From Vallitaleaceae bacterium (GTDB lineage Bacteria; Bacillota; Clostridia; Lachnospirales; Vallitaleaceae): DNA of 64,000 nt. The stretch lies in assembly GCA_028277605.1 (NCBI GenBank), contig JANQFZ010000026.1, positions 62,001-126,000 of the forward strand. Reading direction: 5' to 3'. A model generated the notes under the pieces. That model saw only the letters and a list, made by a program, of their open reading frames with translations, was not told the origin of the DNA and made no database searches. The position numbers and the translations under genes were made by a program. Positions 27,301-36,078 of this stretch are shown here, one piece after another (positions within the stretch are counted from its first letter, which is position 1; the number at the start of each line of letters is the position of its first letter).

Positions 27301-29241
27301 TGTATATTGAATAGGACTAAAAGAAGATTGAATATCAGGTATATTCGACCATCCTGTACTATCTTTTATGACAACGTCACTCACAGCAAATAGATTTTCA
27401 TTCTTATTATACCCGTTCGTATAATTATTAATGGCAAATCCATCTGCAAGAGGCATTCCTGTATTCACTTCTGTAACGACTATGTCACCACTGTCCTTAG
27501 ATACCTTAAATACTTTGATGACCTTATAACTATTATCCAGTGTATCCGATGCAACATCATTCATAAGCAGTTCATAATAGATATCTCCATTATCCAGCAT
27601 ATCATCTAACATTGGATTATCCGTATCATTCCTAGGTGCCTGCCAAAATAAATCAAACTGTACTTTGGATGGTTCGTTAGACAAGGCGTTCGTAGGAGGT
27701 ACAACTGCTAAATTGGTTATACTATCAATTTTAGGCACTGGTGGTGGTATGTTTTCATCATCTACTGGAATATATTTAATCACTTGAGAGCGCAGAGGAG
27801 AACCTGCAAATTCCACACCCACCTGATAAAACTCCTGAGTACTGCCATTATTGAAAGGTACTGGAATATAGATATTGGTATCACTATAATCTGAACTATG
27901 ATAGTGCTTTAACCATATATCATCTTCTCCAAATTCTGATTTTAAGCTCTTACTGTAATAAATGGTATATTCAAGCTCATCTTCGTTGCTTCCTGAATAA
28001 GGTACGATTTCTAAATAGGCATCTTCTATACTCGCCCTTTTGATCTCATAGCTTAAATAGGTATAGCCATATTTGTTCTCTGGCTGATAATTATCAAATT
28101 CATAATTAGGACTCTCATCAAATATAACATTTACGTTATAAATTTTACTTGCATCTAAATCGTTCCATTGCATAAAATCCGTATCTTCTTGATGTAATGT
28201 ACTCTTATCCTTAACAATTTCAATGGTATATAAGCCTGTCACCATATCATACTTATACTCAACATTATCATTAACCGTACTTGATAATGGTGCATCGATA
28301 ATATTATCGTCTTGAGCGTTCAATTTCATTTTAAAATCTGTATAATCTGTGCTACCTATCTCAGATAGATCAATAACAGCACCTATTGAATTCAGTTGTG
28401 CCGCAGCTATCTCATATTGCCGAGTTATCTCATTAAATATTTTAGGCTGTTGAAAATTAATCCGTAACCCCGGTCTATTTCCTGGTTTCTCATTGACATA
28501 ATCAGCTACACTTGTTGGTATGTTCAACGAGGTGATATTCTCATTCGTTCCATCTGATTTCGGTATCCAATGCGTTGGTGTCACCTTAAATTCTGCTAAT
28601 GATCGGAGTAACTCAATTGTTTCAACTTTCCCACTGGGAACTGTAAGTTGACAAGGCACAATATGTCCTTTAGGTAATCCCTTTGATAAAAAATATAGCG
28701 TATTGGATTGTATATCCCACTTAAATCTTACATCCACATTATTGATACTAAAACTAGAACCAGGATACATAGAGCTGGCGCCTCTCTCTACCACAAACTC
28801 AACAGCACCACTGGTTACAGTCTTGGCTACTGTCTCTAGCTTAGGTACTAGAAGTTCATAATTCATTTCCGCATAGGATTTATCCACTTCACCCTGTGTT
28901 ATTGAAACAGGAGAACCAGTCGTCATGTCATCTAAGAAATACTTAACTTTAAGTTCATCTACCATATATTCAAACATGACCGTTGTTCTAATTTGATCCT
29001 TCATATAATATTCTAATTGATAGGAACCATAATCATCTAAATCCCATTTTAAAAAGATTTCGTCGTCCCCTGCCTTATTACTAACTATCTTAAGCAATTC
29101 ATCGAGTGTATCATTCTTTTCCCATTTGTACCCTATTTCAGTTTCTGCACGACTGGTCATCATAGGTGTAAAAGACGGTCCCATGATATTGAACGCTATA
29201 CAAAGTAGCATCAGCCATACTACTTTTTTGGAATGCTTCAT
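24373..29241 (-). CDS. Giant exported FN3-repeat surface protein with degenerate SLH end
   Basis: A 1,622-residue protein. The signal peptide ends near MMTSRAETE. The body is a chain of beta-sandwich domains with FN3-type signatures such as DNPMLDDMLDNGDIYYELLM, DIENLDPNTNYFVRVVTKLE, LTVAYEPYTYDAKTESIIRF and ISDLDPGKSYSIKVRVVDKT. Near residues 1,330-1,440 there is a charged helical insert (EERILTELDAEINDHKVTLM). The last 170 residues resemble two or three SLH repeats without the usual wall-binding residues. Same layout as the next gene, so the pair probably arose by duplication. GGGAGGA precedes the ATG. It is the first gene of a three-gene operon. Confidence 0.8.
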   Translation of the reverse strand: MKHSKKVVWLMLLCIAFNIMGPSFTPMMTSRAETEIGYKWEKNDTLDELLKIVSNKAGDDEIFLKWDLDDYGSYQLEYYMKDQIRTTVMFEYMVDELKVKYFLDDMTTGSPVSITQGEVDKSYAEMNYELLVPKLETVAKTVTSGAVEFVVERGASSMYPGSSFSINNVDVRFKWDIQSNTLYFLSKGLPKGHIVPCQLTVPSGKVETIELLRSLAEFKVTPTHWIPKSDGTNENITSLNIPTSVADYVNEKPGNRPGLRINFQQPKIFNEITRQYEIAAAQLNSIGAVIDLSEIGSTDYTDFKMKLNAQDDNIIDAPLSSTVNDNVEYKYDMVTGLYTIEIVKDKSTLHQEDTDFMQWNDLDASKIYNVNVIFDESPNYEFDNYQPENKYGYTYLSYEIKRASIEDAYLEIVPYSGSNEDELEYTIYYSKSLKSEFGEDDIWLKHYHSSDYSDTNIYIPVPFNNGSTQEFYQVGVEFAGSPLRSQVIKYIPVDDENIPPPVPKIDSITNLAVVPPTNALSNEPSKVQFDLFWQAPRNDTDNPMLDDMLDNGDIYYELLMNDVASDTLDNSYKVIKVFKVSKDSGDIVVTEVNTGMPLADGFAINNYTNGYNKNENLFAVSDVVIKDSTGWSNIPDIQSSFSPIQYTVLPGVTSYDYEFPGINFLRMRSVYVSNDGLGFSDKSIPESLSLSMISLDVPIVDHLGYQPKTVEEKTDPIAVDVSWKAIDIDNYNDQMLYPINLELQKIVYGVYITQDKNKLKDLDKQDIKDADDHSTYDQLTYGSERVQLTDSELRDLRQGDVMFFEVPTFSSQKGDISVDIENLDPNTNYFVRVVTKLEVKDKITAAESRKYSEPSNMISMTSPVIPTEPGEDEKIPIAPEEVIVEFAEENSTKTILTWTYPEAIEFAEDTYGFEIFSIENRSMPTSLDSRETKVEDIVESSLLTEPVEAWRLYVEDGTAKLVKYNEMTQEWLEASETFEVGTNKITLTDTSNNTNKVIYYYVRTVRIQNKVVLQASTWVADTITTSPIAAPINLTVAYEPYTYDAKTESIIRFDAPIPRGSDISNNYIMEIYIKSDDDIDYTYDEYTTSFIEEVDGAKDGYSRLYYRISDLDPGKSYSIKVRVVDKTKEPESLPDGLLVYPTSSFTDSVVTRTDFDQVTHDIENKYKQYIDFYLKQAETLKHVSFWQLDGDDKHFIVKYREANMEGQLTQASNTQFDLMGEENYSLTYYLPHEVIDEANNNEVTLCIKNGETQVGIRPFTINIRTTKQISDIVKKIKAYDSNLEDYFIRVTLHKGQYHELVNGKKPVSDLVNLEIQVVGSTGTESYIEERILTELDAEINDHKVTLMDKLEEELENGINDERLLEIVNETLDEVKEDHRREVTILMDRYIKDDYSMIEKLEVPLYLATTLDDDDILQAQAFKKESHGFTEVVTTFSNGRYLLDLDQPGSYIFTQKSISFDDLDGAYSGLTTDVVSQYDLLDIFSRDEIKSETQVAYKYQIIASAARLLGAKKGQDDNSWLAKNGITLLNGGSYNSITREEALYIFVKTYGKKYDIQLESVRIHDYALIEDYHAIHESYKSILLIGANLGLIPISDGLLKPTQNMTVEEALDLITRVENNIDW

Positions 29242-29283
29242 TACTGATTCCTCCCAACGTAGACTAAAAACATTATTTTATTT

Positions 29284-29292
29284 ATTATACCA
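29284..29292 (-). promoter_or_regulatory. Extended -10 promoter of the surface-protein operon
   Basis: On the minus strand TGGTATAAT is a TG-extended -10 element 43 bases before the first ATG of the operon. The -35 is weak (TTGTTC at 16 bases). Confidence 0.55.
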
Positions 29293-30189
29293 TTAAATGA
29301 CAATTGAACAAAGCTTCCTAGTATATTCAGTAGTGATAATCATATGATTTCGTATCTTTTGAGGCACTCATTACTATTATATAGGAACTCCTATTAATAT
29401 ATCGGTTCCTATTTTCCATATATTGATATTTTAAATATTACTGTTCCGTTACAAGTTGGTTTAATATTAATTTCTATATGTTCTAGCTAGAGGTAGTCTA
29501 TGCAAAAGGAAGGATACATTTTTATCGCCACTCATTCCTATAGCAGAAGATGAATGTAATAATTCGTTAAGAAGTTATAGTAATGATTAATTAGTATTTG
29601 TAATAATTGTTAATAAGGAGTTAACTAAATACTTTGTTGACTTCTTATTAATAAACTCTAAGCGATCCCTTTAATCAGTGAAAAAGTAAAACTATCCATA
29701 TTAATCGTAATACACAAGTATATTGTGTACTTGTTTAATATTTTCCCATTGGTGTTCCTTCCATTTTAACATACAATTATTCTTTAGACAGAATAAATAT
29801 ATCTAACACATTTACTTCTGAATACAATATAATATATTTATATTCAGCACAAAATCTTCTATATAGTAATAAATTATTACATATATTAAATACTAAAATT
29901 ATGTTTTTATTTAATTATTTGGTTGACGTTGTTATGCTTTTATAGTACAATTTTTAAAGAATGCATTCTTAATATTAAATAAAAAACAAAAATTAAGCAT
30001 AAGAACTCTTAACCATTTTATTGTCCTTAACATTATTATCAACATAATTTAGTATCTAATTCAGCTGTATGTATACTTATTACTCACTGATTTTTGTGCT
30101 TACTATCAGCAAAATCCAACATACTTTAAAAAAATATATTGCTGCTACAACTAAATATAATTAAAATAATGTAAAAGGAGTACTAAAAT
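29293..30189. other. Intergenic region, AT-rich
   Basis: About 900 bases between divergent genes. It holds the promoter at 29923-29951 and a small hairpin ACAAGTA / TACTTGT at 29714-29734 without a T run. I see no coding frame with a ribosome site on either strand. Confidence 0.55.
29923..29951 (+). promoter_or_regulatory. Promoter of the frameshifted secreted-protein gene
   Basis: TTGACG (29923-29928), a 17-base spacer and TACAAT (29946-29951). The leader to the ATG at 30190 is about 230 bases. Confidence 0.6.
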
Positions 30190-31282
30190 ATGAAAATTAA
30201 TAAAAATTTAGTTATTATAACAATTGTTGCTATATTAATGAATACCTTATCGTTAAACATATCGGCAAAAACAAACTTAGATCCTATCAATGTAAATTAT
30301 CTAGGTCATGGGGAGTTTGAAATTAATACTAGTAATAATATCACAAGAGATTCTTCGCAAACAAATTATATTAAAAAAATTATCGATACTATTTATAAGA
30401 TTGAAAATGGTAAATCTAAGTATGGTTTTGATACATTACTTAAAGTTTCTAACGGCAATCTAATGGCAGTGGGAGAACTAACATTAAATATTAATAATAT
30501 TGAAGATATATATGGCTATAATGAATTATAGCCTACCTGATTATATGGAAAATGATTTATTAAGTGCATATGAAAATAATAAAAAGCTTAATAACCAGAA
30601 TGCAAGTATTACTATTTATAGTCCTTATTTATTAAATGAGAAAAGATTAAACTATGCCAATATAGTTCAATCTTTTTCTCCATCAAATAAATTATTTTCT
30701 GAACCTCTTACTAGGGCAACTGAGAGTTCTATTTACTATACTGGTTATCTAGGATATAAATATAGAGATGATATGTATATGTATATTGGAACAAGTAATT
30801 GGACACGATTATTTACAACTGAAAACTTACTACAGCAAGTGTTAACAAAACAGATAAAGACTATTATATTGAGCGAAATTGATGATATCACTACCGAAAA
30901 CAAATACGCAAGTATGGTTTTTTCCTTATACCAATTGTATTCTTCGTGGAAAGACTTAACTGTAGTAGATGTTACTCCTGAGGATAAATTAGAAGTTAAG
31001 TTAGTGGAAAGAAAATGGCAAAAAAGCACTAGTATTTATTTTAATGGATATTATGATTTAGGTTGTCGTTCACAACAAAGCTGGATGAATTGGAAAAATA
31101 GCTTATCAATTGGTGGAGACGTTGATATAAGGGATACTGATGTGGAACATACAAAACTGGATGGATATGATAATTCAGATTATTGGGCATGGATAAACAA
31201 GGGTACCTTAGAAACATATAAACAAGAGATTACAAATTATACCTATAAAGATTATCCATATACATTTAGATCATTGTTTTAA
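30190..31282 (+). pseudogene. Secreted protein gene split by a frameshift
   Basis: The first frame (30190-30531) starts after AAAAGGAG with a signal peptide (LVIITIVAILMNTLSLNISA) and stops after 113 codons. The second (30500-31282, 260 codons) overlaps it by 32 bases, has no ribosome site, and carries on a polar, Tyr/Ser/Asn-rich product to LETYKQEITNYTYKDYPYTF. The frames meet at ATATATAT (near 30508). Adding one AT there restores a single frame of about 365 codons reading NNIEDIYMAIMNYSLPDYME. So this looks like one secreted protein gene broken by a two-base slip, or possibly a sequencing error. No family recognised. Codon use is very AT-rich. Confidence 0.65.
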
Positions 31283-31404
31283 ATAGTACTTTTTTGTAGA
31301 CATTAATCATATATATATTATGTTAAGCTTTCTTAACTAGTTAAATGAGAGGAGCGGCAATTATTAACCCTTAATAGTTAGTAGAGGTATCGTTGCCAAA
31401 TTAA

Positions 31405-31821
31405 ATGAAAAAAAATATACTTATATGTATCATTATTATTGTTTTGTTAATGATAGTTTTACGTCCAAAAAGTTTTGAAGAAGTATTTTTTGTTGAGTCT
31501 AATAATATTCAACGAATTAAATTACATATTTCTTATAATGATAATAATTATAAAGAACTATCTATAAATAATGAAAGTGAAATACAGGAAATTCTATCAC
31601 TATTTAATAACCATAAATATATTAGAATTATAAATACTAACCAAAGAAAAGCAACCCATAGTGTTAAGATAGCACTATGGGTTATAGAAAATAATAGAAT
31701 TACTACGCTACAGCTAGATGAGAAAAAAAATCATCTTATAGTTAATGAAAAAAAATATTTAATTACCAAAAAAAGTCTTTTTGAAAGAATATCTGATTAT
31801 TTAAAAATAAAATCATCCTAA
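31405..31821 (+). CDS. Small membrane-anchored hypothetical protein
   Basis: A 138-residue protein with an N-terminal membrane segment (ILICIIIIVLLMIVL) followed by an outer domain of alternating strands, including VFFVESNNIQRIKLHISY and HSVKIALWVIENNRITTLQL. It resembles small exported proteins that hold a DUF-type beta domain, but I do not recognise it. The ribosome site is poor. It follows the frameshifted gene in the same direction by 120 bases and shares its AT-rich composition, so the two may have arrived together. Confidence 0.55.
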   Translation: MKKNILICIIIIVLLMIVLRPKSFEEVFFVESNNIQRIKLHISYNDNNYKELSINNESEIQEILSLFNNHKYIRIINTNQRKATHSVKIALWVIENNRITTLQLDEKKNHLIVNEKKYLITKKSLFERISDYLKIKSS

Positions 31822-31866
31822 TATCAATACGAATATATGCTTACCCTACTAAAAAAATCATTTAGT

Positions 31867-31885
31867 ATACTATAACACATAGTAT
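31867..31885 (-). terminator. Hairpin after the opp operon
   Basis: ATACTAT / ATAGTAT with a five-base loop; on the minus strand a run of seven T residues follows about 11 bases later. A weak terminator call. Confidence 0.5.
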
Positions 31886-31900
31886 TATATAAATTCTAAA

Positions 31901-32818
31901 TTAAGACATCCATTGACTCAACTCTTCACTTGTACCAAGCACAACATGCCCCGATTCTACTTCCACTAACTGCCCTAAATCATAATCTATAGTTGATTTA
32001 TCATAATGTACTCTTTTTCTATACCTCTCGTATAAAGGATTTGGTTGTGGTATTGCAGATAATAAAGATTTCGTATAGGGATGTATAGGGTGATTGTAGA
32101 TATCACTCGCACTTCCTAATTCTACAATTTTCCCTAAGTGCATGACGCCAATTCTATCACTGATATATTTTACCATAGACAAATCATGAGCGATGAAAAT
32201 ATAGGTTAATCCTCTCTCCTCCTGTATTTTCTTCATAAGATTAACGACTTGTGCTTGAATAGATACATCTAGTGCACTGATTGCTTCATCAGCAATGATA
32301 AAATCAGGCTCCATAATTAAGGCGCGTGCAATACCTATTCTCTGACGCTGTCCTCCGCTGAACTCATGAGGATACCGATGCGCATGCTCTCTGGATAAAC
32401 CAACAACTTCTAATAATTCGTATACCTTTTCTGTTCGTTCTTCTTTCGTATCATACATCTTATGTATATCTATGCCTTGTGCAATAATATCCATGACTTT
32501 TTTCCTCGGATTTAAGGATGCCATTGGATCTTGAAATATCATCTGCATTTTTGTTCTAAGCATTTTTTCTGTTGTCTTGTCTATATGACCAGATATTTTT
32601 TTATGATTAAAGATAATTTCTCCACCAGTCGGATGATAGAGTCTTATAATACTTCTACCTGTAGTGGATTTTCCAGAACCACTTTCGCCTACAAGACCAA
32701 AGGTCTCTCCTCTATAAATATCAAAGGATATGTCATCTACAGCTTTAAGGATACCTTTTCTACCAATTTGAAAATACTGTTTTAGGTTTTTAACACTTAA
32801 AATCATGTTATCTTTCAT
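31901..32818 (-). CDS. oppF: Oligopeptide ABC importer ATPase OppF
   Basis: A 305-residue cytoplasmic ATPase that drives peptide uptake with OppD. Walker A GESGSGKST, Q-loop FQDPMASLNPRKKV, signature FSGGQRQRIGIARAL, Walker B DFIIADEAISALD and switch His in IAHDLSMV are intact. The C terminus has the Opp/Dpp extension HPIHPYTKSLLSAIPQPNP. It is somewhat short for the family (usually 305-330). AAAGGGGG precedes the ATG, and the frame overlaps the end of oppD by 11 bases, so translation is probably coupled. Last gene of the operon. Confidence 0.93.
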   Translation of the reverse strand: MKDNMILSVKNLKQYFQIGRKGILKAVDDISFDIYRGETFGLVGESGSGKSTTGRSIIRLYHPTGGEIIFNHKKISGHIDKTTEKMLRTKMQMIFQDPMASLNPRKKVMDIIAQGIDIHKMYDTKEERTEKVYELLEVVGLSREHAHRYPHEFSGGQRQRIGIARALIMEPDFIIADEAISALDVSIQAQVVNLMKKIQEERGLTYIFIAHDLSMVKYISDRIGVMHLGKIVELGSASDIYNHPIHPYTKSLLSAIPQPNPLYERYRKRVHYDKSTIDYDLGQLVEVESGHVVLGTSEELSQWMS

Positions 32819-33851
32819 GAGGTACCCCCTTTTTCATCTTCTTAATACGCTCTTTTAGCATAGCTGGCATTTCAATAGCAGGCGCATTTTCATGTAAAAG
32901 CCACGTAGCCGCATAATGCGTATCGCTAATTTTAAAAAAAGGTGGCTCTTCTTCAAAATCAATTTTTAAAGCAAACTCACTTCGTACTGCAAATGCATCT
33001 CCCTTTGGAGGTTCAAGTAAATTGGGAGGGGCTCCCGGAATAGCATAGAGTTCATTTGAAGTGTCCTCCATTTCAGGAACAGATGCTAATAATCCCCACG
33101 TGTATGGATGATAGGGTTCTAAGAATATTTCTTGAACCGTTCCATACTCAACTATTTTCCCAGCATACATAACTGCCACCCTGTCGGCTACATTGGCAAC
33201 AACACCTAGGTCATGCGTAATGAAAATAATAGATAGACCAATTTTTTGTTGTAATTCTTTAATAAGTTCAAGTATCTGAGCCTGAATGGTAACATCTAAT
33301 GCTGTTGTAGGTTCATCTGCAATTAGTATACGTGGATTACAGGCAAGCGCTATAGCTATAACAATCCGCTGCCGCATACCGCCGCTCAATTGGTGTGGGT
33401 ACTGCTTATATCTTTTTTCTGGCTCTGTAATACCTACCAGCTCTATTAATTCTATAGCTTTTGCTTTAGCTTCTTTTTTAGATAAATTTTGATGTTCAAC
33501 TAAGCTTTCTAAAATCTGATATCCGACCGTCATCGTTGGATTAAGAGATGTCATCGGATCTTGAAATATCATGGCAATCTTTTTTCCTCGAATAGCTGTT
33601 ATCTCTTGTTTTGTTAATTTTGTCAGATCCATACCATCAAAAAGTACTTCTCCATCATCAATCATACCATTTTTGGCTAATATACCCATAAGAACTTTTG
33701 TTGTCACTGATTTTCCAGAACCGCTTTCTCCTACGATAGCTAATGTTTCCCCTTTATATAAATCAAAATTCACACCTCTAATGGCACGAACCATTCCATT
33801 ATGCGTTTTGAAAGAAACATGCAGATTATTCACCTGTAGTATTTTTTCCAT
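32808..33851 (-). CDS. oppD: Oligopeptide ABC importer ATPase OppD
   Basis: A 347-residue ATPase partner of OppF. Walker A GESGSGKSV, Q-loop FQDPMTSLNPTMTV, signature LSGGMRQRIVIAIAL, Walker B ILIADEPTTALD and IFITHDLGVVA are all present. The C-terminal Opp domain includes PYHPYTWGLLASVPEM and PPKGDAFAVRSEFAL. Where many OppD proteins carry a four-Cys cluster in this part, this one has no Cys, so no iron-sulfur site is expected. The ATG at 33851 is preferred to the GTG at 33860, which overlaps the ribosome site AAGGTG. Confidence 0.93.
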   Translation of the reverse strand: MEKILQVNNLHVSFKTHNGMVRAIRGVNFDLYKGETLAIVGESGSGKSVTTKVLMGILAKNGMIDDGEVLFDGMDLTKLTKQEITAIRGKKIAMIFQDPMTSLNPTMTVGYQILESLVEHQNLSKKEAKAKAIELIELVGITEPEKRYKQYPHQLSGGMRQRIVIAIALACNPRILIADEPTTALDVTIQAQILELIKELQQKIGLSIIFITHDLGVVANVADRVAVMYAGKIVEYGTVQEIFLEPYHPYTWGLLASVPEMEDTSNELYAIPGAPPNLLEPPKGDAFAVRSEFALKIDFEEEPPFFKISDTHYAATWLLHENAPAIEMPAMLKERIKKMKKGVPHER

Positions 33852-33912
33852 TCCACTCACCTTCCAACTAAAATCATAAATCGAACAATTCTATATAGGT
33901 AATCAATACATG

Positions 33913-34926
33913 CTAATTCTGCTTCATTTTAGGATCTAGTGCATCACGAAGTCCATCCGCTAATAAATTAAAGCTAAGCATAAGGACAGCTAACACAATA
34001 ACAGGTGCTATTATCATATAGGGATATACTAATATTGATTTATATCCATCATTGATGAGTACACCAAGTGAAGCCATTGGCGGCTGAAGCCCTAAACCAA
34101 TAAACGCTAAAAATGATTCATAAAATATAGCATTTGGAATAGAAAACATACTCATAATAACAACCTGACCGAATATGTTTGGTAGTAAATCTCTAAATAT
34201 AATCTGTGATTTGGATGACCCTAATGTTTTAGATGCTAAGATAAAATCAAGTTCTTTTAACTTTAAGACTTGCGAACGCACAACACGGCTCATTCCTATC
34301 CAACCCGTTATAACTAGCGCTAATGAAATCGATATTATACCGGGATTTAAGACCATAACAAAAAGTGTAACCACAACTAAATTGGGTATACCACTTAGAA
34401 TTTCAATAAACCTCTGCATGAAAATATCCACTTTTCCACCGATATATCCCGATATTAACCCATAGCTCATACCAATCAACATATCAATAACAACAGCTAA
34501 TAAGGCTATATATAATGATACCTGTGTACCAACCCACACTCTTGTCCATATATCTCTACCTAGATTATCTGTTCCAAACCAATAATAAACAGTATCTAGA
34601 CCTTGCTGTTCATAAACGTTGACACCATCTAATTCTCCATCAAAAACACCTAATTTTTCGAGTCCAGGAACTCTTGGGGGCAAATTAATATGTTCTGTTT
34701 CAATGCTTTTATACGTATGCTTATTCATGACAGGACCAATATATGCCAGCCCAACTATGACAAGTATCAGTACTAGTCCGATAACCGCTCCTTTGTTCTG
34801 ATACAATCTCAATCGTACATCTTTCCAAAAGCTTAGCCCTTCATATACAACATCTCTTTGTAATTTCTCATCCTGAAAAATTCTCTCAAAAGCTTTAGAA
34901 CTATATTTTTTAGCTAAATTATCCAT
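33913..34926 (-). CDS. oppC: Oligopeptide ABC importer permease OppC
   Basis: A 337-residue membrane protein with one N-terminal helix (VIGLVLILVIVGLAYIG), an outer loop and five further helices, the OppC layout. The loop that contacts the ATPase is seen as LGSSKSQIIFRDLLPNIFGQ (E-A-A-like coupling motif). The DNLGRDIWTRVWVG segment before the core domain is typical of the family. The ATG at 34926 is used because AAAGGAGG lies six bases before it; the frame overlaps oppB by eight bases. Confidence 0.93.
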   Translation of the reverse strand: MDNLAKKYSSKAFERIFQDEKLQRDVVYEGLSFWKDVRLRLYQNKGAVIGLVLILVIVGLAYIGPVMNKHTYKSIETEHINLPPRVPGLEKLGVFDGELDGVNVYEQQGLDTVYYWFGTDNLGRDIWTRVWVGTQVSLYIALLAVVIDMLIGMSYGLISGYIGGKVDIFMQRFIEILSGIPNLVVVTLFVMVLNPGIISISLALVITGWIGMSRVVRSQVLKLKELDFILASKTLGSSKSQIIFRDLLPNIFGQVVIMSMFSIPNAIFYESFLAFIGLGLQPPMASLGVLINDGYKSILVYPYMIIAPVIVLAVLMLSFNLLADGLRDALDPKMKQN

Positions 34927-35863
34927 TTCTGCCCTCCTTTGCAACTCTTATTCTTGGATCGATGACGCCATACAATGTATCTATAATCAGTGCCATCAAG
35001 ATATAAAACAGACTATAAAAAAATGCTATACCAATAATGATATTAAAATCATTAACACTAATGGCAGTCACGAGCAAGTCTCCAATCCCAGGTATACCAA
35101 AAATTCTCTCAATAACAAGGGAACCTGTCATAAGACCTACAGTTAGAGGTCCTAAAACGGTTATAACTGGTATAAGAGCATTTCTAATGGAATGCTTAAA
35201 TATAACTTTTTTTGTATTTAATCCTTTAGCCTCTGCTAACAATATGTAATCTGAGCTAAGGACTTCTACGAGCTCTGTTCTCATAAATCGTGCAACCGTA
35301 GCGATGACAAACATGGATAATGCAAAGGTTGGTAGTATGCTTGATTGAACAGGGCTGTATATATCATAGGTAAATGGAAATAGCTTCAGCTTATAGCCTA
35401 AGAAATAACTGAGTCCCAGTGCAAATACATAGGATGGAACCGAGACTCCAATAACGGCAAAAATCGTGGTGAAGGTATCCCATTTTGAATTCTTATAAAC
35501 AGCTGCAATAACACCCAGTAATATTCCAATAATAGAACCTACAATTAAGGATTGTATACCTAATCTAACTGAAATAGGCAATCTATCCTTTAGTAATTTT
35601 GATACATCAACATTTTTTTGTATAGTATAAGATTGACCAAAGTCACCTTCAATAATCACATTCTTAAGATAGGTAACATATCTTACCTGTAATGGTTTAT
35701 CCAGATCGTATTTTTTATAAAGAAGCTCTTTTTGTTCTTCTGATAGTTTTTCATCATTAAATGGTGAACCTGGCATTAATTCTAGTAAAATAAATAATAA
35801 TGTTAGTATAACAAATAATGTAGCTAGTGATATCAATAATCTCTTTCCTATATATCTAATCAT
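34919..35863 (-). CDS. oppB: Oligopeptide ABC importer permease OppB
   Basis: A 314-residue permease with six membrane helices. The N-terminal IGKRLLISLATLFVILTLLF and GDFGQSYTIQKNVDVSKLL segments are diagnostic for OppB/DppB. The ATPase-contact loop is LAEAKGLNTKKVIFKHSIRNAL. It forms the channel with OppC. It lies 215 bases after oppA, separated by a hairpin, so it is probably made at a lower level than the binding protein. Confidence 0.93.
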   Translation of the reverse strand: MIRYIGKRLLISLATLFVILTLLFILLELMPGSPFNDEKLSEEQKELLYKKYDLDKPLQVRYVTYLKNVIIEGDFGQSYTIQKNVDVSKLLKDRLPISVRLGIQSLIVGSIIGILLGVIAAVYKNSKWDTFTTIFAVIGVSVPSYVFALGLSYFLGYKLKLFPFTYDIYSPVQSSILPTFALSMFVIATVARFMRTELVEVLSSDYILLAEAKGLNTKKVIFKHSIRNALIPVITVLGPLTVGLMTGSLVIERIFGIPGIGDLLVTAISVNDFNIIIGIAFFYSLFYILMALIIDTLYGVIDPRIRVAKEGRNG

Positions 35864-35899
35864 AGCATCAACCCCATTTATCTTTGTCTATGCCTATTC

Positions 35900-35953
35900 T
35901 AAAAAACAAAATATATACCTATTTCCTAAGTTTGTGCATGAGAAATAGGTATA
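35900..35953 (-). terminator. Attenuating hairpin between oppA and oppB
   Basis: TATACCTATTTC / GAAATAGGTATA, a perfect 12-base stem, followed on the minus strand by ATTTTGTTTTTT. It sits inside the operon, after the binding-protein gene, the usual place for a hairpin that raises oppA message over the rest. Confidence 0.75.
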
Positions 35954-36078
35954 TTTTATTCAATTCATATTGATTCTTTCGTGCATTAGGTCAAATTTTA
36001 TACTTAACCTTCAAAGCCTGTAATTACTAACCCTTCAACCTATAAAACAAGCAATCTATCCAACTGGATGACTATTCA

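Noticed and set aside
29714-29734. Terminator or operator at the ACAAGTA / TACTTGT repeat
   Set aside because: Seven-base arms in very AT-rich DNA, no T run, and no gene ends or begins next to it.
30500-30531. Programmed ribosomal frameshift in the secreted-protein gene
   Set aside because: No slippery heptamer followed by a stable structure was seen; a two-base slip at the AT repeat explains it more simply.
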